A DNA stretch of 64,000 nucleotides from Halorussus vallis (GTDB lineage: Archaea > Halobacteriota > Halobacteria > Halobacteriales > Haladaptataceae). The stretch's first letter is position 1. Every line of letters starts with the position of its first letter. Below the pieces are notes generated by a model. It saw only the letters and a program-made list of their open reading frames with translations, searched no databases and had not been told where the DNA came from. Position numbers and translations under genes: made by a program. Shown piece by piece: positions 58,334 through 64,000 of this stretch. Where the stretch lies: positions 372,001-436,000 of the forward strand of contig NZ_CP100000.1 in the NCBI RefSeq assembly GCF_024138165.1, written 5' to 3'.

Positions 58334-60694
58334 TCAGTCGGCGTTTGCCGATTCCCGCTCGGCCGTCGCGTCGATGTCCAGAAGTTCTTCGAGCAGGTAC
58401 CGGGCGGTGTGTTTGTCGAGGGGGTCGTTGGCGTTCCCGCAGTGGGGCGACTGGACGCAGGCCGGACAGCCCCCGGCCTCCTCGCAGTCGCAGGCGGCTA
58501 TCATCCGGGCCGTCTCGTCCATCAGGTCCTCGACCGTCTCGTAGCCCTCGCGGGTGAACCCCACGCCGCCAGGGTAGCCGTCGTAGATGAAGATGGTGCT
58601 CTGGCCGGTGTGGGGGTGCAGGGGCGTCGAGACGCCGCCGATGTCGCCGCGGTCACAGAGGAGTTCGAGCGGGAACAGCGAAATCATCCCGTGCTCGGCA
58701 GCGTGGATGCCGCCGGGGAAGTCGCCGCGCTCGCGCATCTCGTCCTCGACGTCGCCGGGCACCGTGAAGTACAGCGCCTTCGTCCGGAGGGTCGTCTCCG
58801 GCAGTTCGAGCGACTCGCGGGCCAGCGTCTCGCCGTTCGACTGGTCCTTGCGCTCGAAGCCGGTGATCTGCTTGCGCATCGTCACCTCGGCGAAGCGCAC
58901 CGTCACGTCGTCGCGGGTCGAGAGCGTCTTCTCCCGGAGGTCCTCCTCGACCGTGATGGTCTTCTCGTGGAGCACCTTCGTGTAGTAGTCGGCCCACGTC
59001 GGGGTGAGTTCGGCTATCTCCTTGGCGAGGTCGAGGTCCACGACCTCGTAGGTCTGGCCCTGGTGGTAGTAGATGGCGCCCGGGTGGGCGTCGGTGAGCG
59101 CGTCGTCGAACGCCAGCGTCGAGATGGTTTCGCCGTTCCGTCTGTCGACCAGGTTGATCTCGCGGTCGTCGATGGTCCGCAGGCTCATCTCGTGCTGGGG
59201 ACTCCCGCCGCCGTCGTAGGTCCAGCGGACGCCCTGCGGCGTGTTCCTGCGTTCGAGTTCGCCCGCCTCCTCCAGGTCGGCGACGAGGTCCGGGAACGAC
59301 TCGCCGAAGTAGCGCTCGTCGTCGGGTTTGAGCCACGTCTCCTGGGCCGCGGAACGGACGTGGGCCGGGAGCAGTTCCTCGTTCTCGGGGTTGACGACCG
59401 CGCGCTCGGGCGACCCGTCGAAGAAGTCCTCGGGGTTCGCCAGCAGGTACTGGTCGAGTTGGTCCTCGCCGCCCACGAGGACGACGAGGCTCGGGTCGTC
59501 GCCCCGCCCGGCGCGGCCGGCCTGCTGGAAGGCGGCCATCCTGGTTCCGGGGTAACCGTCGAGCAACACCGCGTCGAGGCCGCCGATGTCCACGCCGAGT
59601 TCGAGCGCGTTGGTGCTCCAGACGCCGCGAATCCCGCCGTCGTGGAGTCCGTCTTCGATTTCGCCCCGGCGGTCGTCGCCGAGCGCGGCCTGGTAGGCCG
59701 TCACGTCGGGCGCGAGGTCGCCGCGGCCCCGTCGGCGGAGTTCGTCGGCGCTCTCCATGGCGTAGCGCTCGGCGGCCTGTCGCGCCCGCGTGAACGTCAG
59801 CGTCTGGTGGCCCTTGCTCACCAGGTCGGCGAAGACGCGCTTGGTTTCGCCGTGGTTGGACTTGCGCCGGCCGCTGGTCCCGGCCTGGGGGTTCTCGTAC
59901 TCCGGCGGGTTCCACAGTAGCCAGTGTTTCGGGCCGGCGTCGCTCACGTCCTCGTCGACGAGGCGGAACGACGAGGGCTCGCACCCGGTGACGTTCGCCG
60001 CGTGTTCGACCGGATTGCCGATGGTCGCCGAACAGCAGACGAAGTCGGGGTCGGCGTCGTACCGCTCGCAGACCCGCCGGAGGCGCCGCAGAACCAGCGC
60101 GACGTGGCTGCCGAAGACGCCGCGGTACTCGTGGACCTCGTCGAGCACCACTGTTTCGAGGCCCTTGAAGAACCAGTCCCAGAGCCGGTAGGAGTGGGGC
60201 AACAGCGCGTAGTGGAGCATATCGGGCGTCGAGAGGACGACCGTTGGCTGGCGATTCCGGACCGCGCGCTTCTCGGACTTGTTCAGTCGACCGGTGTACT
60301 GGGCGACCGAGACGCGACTGCCGAACCCCAGGTCGCGGGCGAGTTCGGAGAGGGTCTCCTCCTGGTCGTTGATGAGCGCGTTCTGGGGTGCGATGTAGAG
60401 GGTGCGACCGCCGTGGTCCATCGCGCGCTCGAACGCCGGCACGGTGTACGCGAGGCTCTTGCCGCTGGCGGTCGGGGTGGCGACGACGACGTTCTCGCCG
60501 TCCCGGACCGCCCCGACGGCGTCGGCCTGGTGGGCGTACAGCGATTCGATGCCGCGGTCGGCCAGCGCCGACTCCAGTCGCGGTTCCAGCGAGAGGTCCC
60601 GAAACTCGCCGTCGCGACCGGGGAGGGTCCGGTGGGCTTCGACCTGCCCGTCGTAGTAGGGCCGGCCGCGAAGCCAGTCGATGGTCTCGTCCAC
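58334..60694 (-). CDS. MrfA/Hrq1-type DEAD/DEAH-box DNA helicase with DUF1998 zinc domain
   Basis: 786 aa from GTG 60694. Helicase motifs in order: Q-like YAHQADAVGAVRDGENVVVATPTASGKSL (motif I), VVLDEVHEYRG (II), CCSATIGNPVEHA (III), then GVWSTNALELGVDIGGLDAVLLDGYPGT, FQQAGRAGRGD (motif VI) and the DUF1998 region with a four-Cys cluster CDCEEAGGCPACVQSPHCGN near the C-terminus. MrfA/Hrq1 helicases take part in DNA crosslink or mitomycin-type damage repair. Full length. Upstream region is the divergent lipoprotein gene. Confidence 0.92.
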   Translation of the reverse strand: MDETIDWLRGRPYYDGQVEAHRTLPGRDGEFRDLSLEPRLESALADRGIESLYAHQADAVGAVRDGENVVVATPTASGKSLAYTVPAFERAMDHGGRTLYIAPQNALINDQEETLSELARDLGFGSRVSVAQYTGRLNKSEKRAVRNRQPTVVLSTPDMLHYALLPHSYRLWDWFFKGLETVVLDEVHEYRGVFGSHVALVLRRLRRVCERYDADPDFVCCSATIGNPVEHAANVTGCEPSSFRLVDEDVSDAGPKHWLLWNPPEYENPQAGTSGRRKSNHGETKRVFADLVSKGHQTLTFTRARQAAERYAMESADELRRRGRGDLAPDVTAYQAALGDDRRGEIEDGLHDGGIRGVWSTNALELGVDIGGLDAVLLDGYPGTRMAAFQQAGRAGRGDDPSLVVLVGGEDQLDQYLLANPEDFFDGSPERAVVNPENEELLPAHVRSAAQETWLKPDDERYFGESFPDLVADLEEAGELERRNTPQGVRWTYDGGGSPQHEMSLRTIDDREINLVDRRNGETISTLAFDDALTDAHPGAIYYHQGQTYEVVDLDLAKEIAELTPTWADYYTKVLHEKTITVEEDLREKTLSTRDDVTVRFAEVTMRKQITGFERKDQSNGETLARESLELPETTLRTKALYFTVPGDVEDEMRERGDFPGGIHAAEHGMISLFPLELLCDRGDIGGVSTPLHPHTGQSTIFIYDGYPGGVGFTREGYETVEDLMDETARMIAACDCEEAGGCPACVQSPHCGNANDPLDKHTARYLLEELLDIDATAERESANAD

Positions 60695-60859
60695 GACTCC
60701 CCGATAGGGCCGGGCGTTCTAACGGTTTTCGCCGCGGAGCGAAAGTGAACGCGCGGGGAAGTACGCCGGGAGAACGTCGGCGAACGCCGACGCCGGGACC
60801 GAGACGCTTGCGTCCGGGGCACACAAGACTTATTCCGACCATGGCGAAAGCCGAATTCG

Positions 60860-61798
60860 ATGACGGGTCCCCGCTCGCGACGCTCTCTCCTGCGCGCCGG
60901 TGCGCTCGGCGTCGTCGGACTCGCCGGGTGCGTCGGCGAACTCGCCGACGCACCCGGCGAGTCCGACGACTCCCCGACCGGAACTACGCGAACCGCGTCC
61001 CCCGACGAAACCGGCGAGACGACTGGAACCGCCTCTCCGACTACGGAAGCGACGGCGAGCGGCGACGTGTCGCCGCTCGCCGTCGCGGACGTCCGCGTCC
61101 AGTCGTCGTTCGTCTACCTCACGACGCCCGACTCGATGGACGTGCACGCGCCCGACGGGACGCAGTTCGCCTTCGTCGACGTCCGGCTGCGCGCGTCGTC
61201 CACCTCGGAGTCCCTTCCCACGACGCCGGAGTTCGCGCTGGTCGCCGACGGCCGGCGGTTCTCCCCGACGACCGAACCCGGCCCCACCTACAACCCGTGG
61301 GCGGTCGCCGAGCGGGGTCCTCCCTACGACCCGGACGAGACGACGACGGGGTGGGTCTGCTTCGAACTCCCGAACCCGCTCGACGCCGAGTCGGCGGCCC
61401 TGACCTACCCCGCAGCGGGTCGAACCGTCTCGGAGTCGCTCGGCGCGGCGGCGCGCTCTGCGCTCGCCGCGCCGCCAACCGAGTTCGAACTCGCGGCGTT
61501 CGCGGCCCCGGCGTCGGCGGGTCGCGACGAGTCCTTCGACGTCTCGGTGACCGCCGAGAACGTCGGCGAAACCGACGGCGTCTTCCGCGGGTCGCTGAAC
61601 CAGGAGAGTCCCACGTACGCGCCATACCCGTTCGCGCTCTCGATTCCCGCGGGTGAGCGACGTACGTGGACGAGGACATTCGGTCGTCACCTCGGCGGTG
61701 ACGTGGACCGGATGGATTTCGACCTCCGGACGCCCGTCGGAGACCGCGAGGCGTCCGTCACTGTCGCGTCGGGACCCGACGCAACGTCGACGGAGTGA
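60860..61798 (+). CDS. Tat-type lipoprotein of unknown function
   Basis: 312 aa. PRSRRSLLRAGALGVVGLAGCVGEL is a twin-arginine signal with a lipobox LAGC (Cys at about residue 25). A Thr-rich linker precedes a domain (about 75-160: VRVQSSFVYLTTPDSMDVHAPDGTQFAFVDVRLRA) and a second domain ending in RRTWTRTFGRHLGGDVDRMDFDLR. The pattern recalls TasA-like or copper-binding secreted proteins but I do not recognise a family. The signal end is encoded by a 60-bp perfect palindrome (60911-60970). Confidence 0.75.
   Translation: MTGPRSRRSLLRAGALGVVGLAGCVGELADAPGESDDSPTGTTRTASPDETGETTGTASPTTEATASGDVSPLAVADVRVQSSFVYLTTPDSMDVHAPDGTQFAFVDVRLRASSTSESLPTTPEFALVADGRRFSPTTEPGPTYNPWAVAERGPPYDPDETTTGWVCFELPNPLDAESAALTYPAAGRTVSESLGAAARSALAAPPTEFELAAFAAPASAGRDESFDVSVTAENVGETDGVFRGSLNQESPTYAPYPFALSIPAGERRTWTRTFGRHLGGDVDRMDFDLRTPVGDREASVTVASGPDATSTE
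60911..60970. repeat. 60-bp perfect palindrome in the lipoprotein signal region
   Basis: Arms 60911-60939 and 60942-60970, 29 bp each, are perfectly complementary around AC. The coding strand reads VVGLAGCVGELADAPGESDD, so the two arms encode overlapping, mirror-related peptides. This is the longest palindrome in the window and includes the lipobox. Confidence 0.85.
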
Positions 61799-61805
61799 AC
61801 GAGGG

Positions 61806-62657
61806 TCAGTCGGGCCGGGGGAAGGCGTTGAACGACCGCTCGACCGGCGAGAACGGGTCGTAGACCGACTGGTGACACTGGCAGTACACCGCGTCGGTGG
61901 CGTCGAACTTCGGGGCGTCCCGCGAGGAGTTGAACCCGGGCGTACAGCAGAAGTGCGTGCACTTGTCGAGCCACGCGACGAAGTCCGACTCGGTCGCCTC
62001 TCGCAGAAAGGGCGCGAGTTCGCCTTCCTCGCGTAACGCCGAAACCTTCGGCGAGCGGAGCACCTGTACCGGAAGTTTGGTCACGTCCTCCCCGCCGTCC
62101 GACCGAGAGCGCCAGGTGGTCTGTGCGGGCTTGCCGGCGCCGGCCGAACCGATGCCGTTGGTCCACGTCTCGTAGTCATCGAAGTCGTCGACGTGGAGTT
62201 TCTGGCCGGGGTCGTGGTCGTTCTGCCAGTCGTAGAGTCCGGGCTTCGACCGGAGGAAGTCGTCCCGGTCGGCCTCGGGCCGCAGCGCCTCCGCGGTCTG
62301 GACGCCGCAGTACTGGAACCACCGGCCCGTGTAGGTGATTCCGCCCATCTCCTGTTCGGTGACGGCGAGCGTGCTCCCGTCTTCGAGTTCCTTCTCCTTC
62401 ACCTCCGGCCAGACGCCCTTCAGATACCCCTCGTCGTCGATGGTGAGCGGGACGATGGGCATCCCCCGCGGTGCGGGACCGGCGACGTTCTCGATGCCGA
62501 CGAAGTCGGTCGGACCGCCCGTGCCGCCCGCGGCGGAGGTGGTCGATTCCAGCGTGGCGACGCCCGCGGTCCCGACGCCGACGAGCGCCGAGGAGGCGAC
62601 GACGCCTTTCACGAAGCGGCGCCGGTCGCTCGCTTCCGGATACTTGTCGGAGGCCAT
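61806..62657 (-). CDS. Rieske iron-sulfur protein
   Basis: 283 aa from ATG 62657. DRRRFVKGVVASSALVGVGTAGVA is a Tat signal or N-terminal anchor. The Rieske cluster ligands are in KCTHFCCTPGF and VYCQCHQSVYDPF (CTHxCC...CxCHxS), which bind a 2Fe-2S cluster through two Cys and two His. The central part is long (about 200 residues between anchor and cluster). It is like the Rieske subunit of the haloarchaeal bc-type menaquinol oxidase, but no cytochrome b gene is next to it. A TATA box (62681-62697) lies about 30 bp before the start. Confidence 0.9.
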   Translation of the reverse strand: MASDKYPEASDRRRFVKGVVASSALVGVGTAGVATLESTTSAAGGTGGPTDFVGIENVAGPAPRGMPIVPLTIDDEGYLKGVWPEVKEKELEDGSTLAVTEQEMGGITYTGRWFQYCGVQTAEALRPEADRDDFLRSKPGLYDWQNDHDPGQKLHVDDFDDYETWTNGIGSAGAGKPAQTTWRSRSDGGEDVTKLPVQVLRSPKVSALREEGELAPFLREATESDFVAWLDKCTHFCCTPGFNSSRDAPKFDATDAVYCQCHQSVYDPFSPVERSFNAFPRPD

Positions 62658-62680
62658 GGTCGGTCGAAACGTCACTCCGG

Positions 62681-62697
62681 AATAAATTATATATATT
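62681..62697 (-). promoter_or_regulatory. TATA-type promoter of the Rieske gene
   Basis: On the minus strand, ATATATATAATTTATT is a long AT-rich element centred about 30 bp before the ATG at 62657, predicting a leaderless transcript. Confidence 0.55.
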
Positions 62698-62940
62698 ACA
62701 CTATTCTCGGATTCCCGAAATCACCCGAAACGTTAAGATGTCGTCAGACGGATATTCCGAACGATAGCCGTGCCGTCCGGCCGCCTTGGCCGCAGAGAAC
62801 GACTACGAGCCATCGGCACGTACGCTGACGGGACTCGTGACGACCTCGAAAATCCGCCGACGGCCGAGGCTCCGCTCGACGGTCGAGACGCGGGTCGCCG
62901 ATTCCCGAACGTTAATCCCTCGCCCTCCCTACACCCGAAC

Positions 62941-64000
62941 GTGTTTCCCGACATCGAGTACCTCGACTGGATAGCGGGTCGGCCCGAGGCGGCGGAGTTC
63001 GACCTCGGTTCGAGCGACCTCCGGCGCGCGCCGCCGGAGGCGGGCGCGTTGGCACCTCCCGCACTGGCGTCGGTGCCCGACCCAGCTCCCGAGGAGACGG
63101 TCGAAACGCTGGTCGCCGAGGCGTACGGCGTCGACGCGGAGAACGTCCTCGTGACCGCGGGCGCGACCCACGCGAACTTCCTCGCGGCGGCGGCCGCGCT
63201 CCGCGCGGAGGAGTCCTCGGACGCCGACGGCGACGACGGGCCGTCTCGCCCGCGCGTGCTGGTCGAGAAGCCGGGCTACGAACCGCTGCGGGCGTCGCCG
63301 GCCGGCCTCGGCGCGAAGGTCGACCGTTTCCTCCGTAAACCGGCCGACGATTACGCGCTCGACGTCGACCGCGTCGACGGCGCGGTCACCGACGACCACG
63401 CGCTGGTGACGGTGACGAACCGGCACAACCCGTCGGGCCGGCGGGTCGGTCGCGAGACGCTCGCCGACGTGGCCGGGTCGGTCGCCACGGCGGGCGCGTC
63501 GCTGCTCGTCGACGAGGTGTACGCCTCCTTCGGGGCCGAACCGGCCGACGAGTCGCTCGGCACGGAGGAACGAACCGGTCCGTTCGGCGGACCGACCGCG
63601 GTCGGACTCCCGAACACGGTCGTCACGAACTCGCTGACGAAGTTCCTCGGGTTCGGCGGCGTCCGTATCGGCTGGCTGGTCGCCGACGAGACGTTCGTCG
63701 CGGACGCCCGCAGGGTCGCCCACCACGTCCCGGCCGTCTCGGAACCGAGTCGTCGACTGGCGCGGCGGGCGCTCGCGGCCGCCGCCGACCTCGGCGCCGA
63801 GTCGCGCGAGCGCGTCCGGACGAACCGGCGACTCCTGGCGTCGTTCGTCGACGAGCGCGACGACCTCGCGGGGACCGTCGAGGCCGGCTGTCCTTTCGGC
63901 TTCCTCGCGCACGTTGACTCGTCCGACGGCGACGAACCGCCGGCCGAGGAACGACCCCGGTCCACGGAAGCGTCTCGGACCGAGGGGAGCGCTTCGAGGG
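62941..64000 (+). CDS. PLP-dependent aminotransferase class I/II, truncated by the window end
   Basis: At least 353 aa from GTG 62941, open to the window edge. VFPDIEYLDWIAGRPEAAEFDLGSSDL, then TAGATHANFLAAAAALRAE, VTVTNRHNPSGRRVGRETLADV (Asn-Pro of the pyridoxal binding loop), LLVDEVYASFG (Asp) and TNSLTKFLGFGGVRIGWLVAD with the Schiff-base Lys. This is a full class I/II PLP fold except for the missing C-terminus. Transaminase or C-S lyase; the substrate is not readable. A TATA-like GTTAAT near 62910 precedes the GTG at about 30 bp. Confidence 0.85.
   Translation, partial: MFPDIEYLDWIAGRPEAAEFDLGSSDLRRAPPEAGALAPPALASVPDPAPEETVETLVAEAYGVDAENVLVTAGATHANFLAAAAALRAEESSDADGDDGPSRPRVLVEKPGYEPLRASPAGLGAKVDRFLRKPADDYALDVDRVDGAVTDDHALVTVTNRHNPSGRRVGRETLADVAGSVATAGASLLVDEVYASFGAEPADESLGTEERTGPFGGPTAVGLPNTVVTNSLTKFLGFGGVRIGWLVADETFVADARRVAHHVPAVSEPSRRLARRALAAAADLGAESRERVRTNRRLLASFVDERDDLAGTVEAGCPFGFLAHVDSSDGDEPPAEERPRSTEASRTEGSASR

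Noticed and set aside
1-64000. tRNA, rRNA, CRISPR arrays, insertion sequences and prophage genes
   Set aside because: I looked for T-loop and CCA-like motifs, regularly spaced repeats, transposase or integrase motifs and phage structural genes, and saw none.

Overview
The window looks like a chromosomal segment of an extremely halophilic archaeon (class Halobacteria). The supporting signs are very high GC, strongly acid-rich proteins, AT-rich TATA-type promoters about 25-30 bp before start codons that suggest leaderless transcripts, twin-arginine lipoprotein signals, an S-layer glycoprotein, a halocyanin-like cupredoxin, an Orc1/Cdc6 initiator, a TrmB-family regulator, an ADP-forming acetyl-CoA synthetase and several protein families seen mainly in haloarchaea. 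I found no rRNA, tRNA, CRISPR array or insertion sequence. The many long antisense reading frames are GC-driven shadows and are not listed as genes.

Layout. 1-8.4 kb: PPOX-fold protein, acyl-CoA synthetase, ArsR/SRPBCC pair, asparaginase, a SUI1 factor overlapping a membrane protein tail to tail, and a thiolase-like/DUF35 pair followed by a MaoC-type hydratase. 8.4-19.6 kb: TatA, small membrane and unknown proteins, an Eis-like acetyltransferase, an old-yellow-enzyme homologue, a degenerate KaiC-like protein, a Dps homologue without its iron ligands, a nitrilase, an aldehyde dehydrogenase and a GH5-like hydrolase. 19.8-21.4 kb: a probable replication origin (two inverted 24-bp origin-recognition-box-like repeats around an AT-rich core) beside an orc1/cdc6 gene. 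22-33.5 kb: envelope functions, namely an MMPL/RND exporter, a pentapeptide-repeat/ion-channel fusion, an S-layer glycoprotein, a COG1361-type repeat protein and a membrane-anchored cupredoxin. 33.6-44.6 kb: sugar kinase, MazG-like protein, YbaK-like deacylase, CoA-disulfide-reductase-type flavoprotein, and acetate-CoA ligase (ADP-forming) with a BioD/DRTGG protein and a flavoprotein monooxygenase. 44.6-50.4 kb: small membrane proteins and lipoproteins, a rhodanese lipoprotein, a CNNM/CBS transporter-like protein and a subtilisin. 50.6-55.5 kb: a second large MMPL/RND exporter translationally coupled to a TrmB regulator. 55.6-58 kb: a three-gene cassette of haloarchaeal unknowns behind two iron-box-like palindromes, with a thioredoxin-fold protein lacking CXXC upstream. 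58.3-64 kb: MrfA/Hrq1-type helicase, lipoprotein, Rieske protein and a truncated aminotransferase.

The most noteworthy points are the putative iron-regulated cassette (55.6-57.5 kb), the origin, and ten unrelated perfect or near-perfect palindromes with loops of 0-2 nt (26-60 bp long) lying between genes or in disordered coding tails. Several proteins carry the fold of an enzyme but lack its catalytic residues (Dps, thioredoxin, thiolase, KaiC-like).
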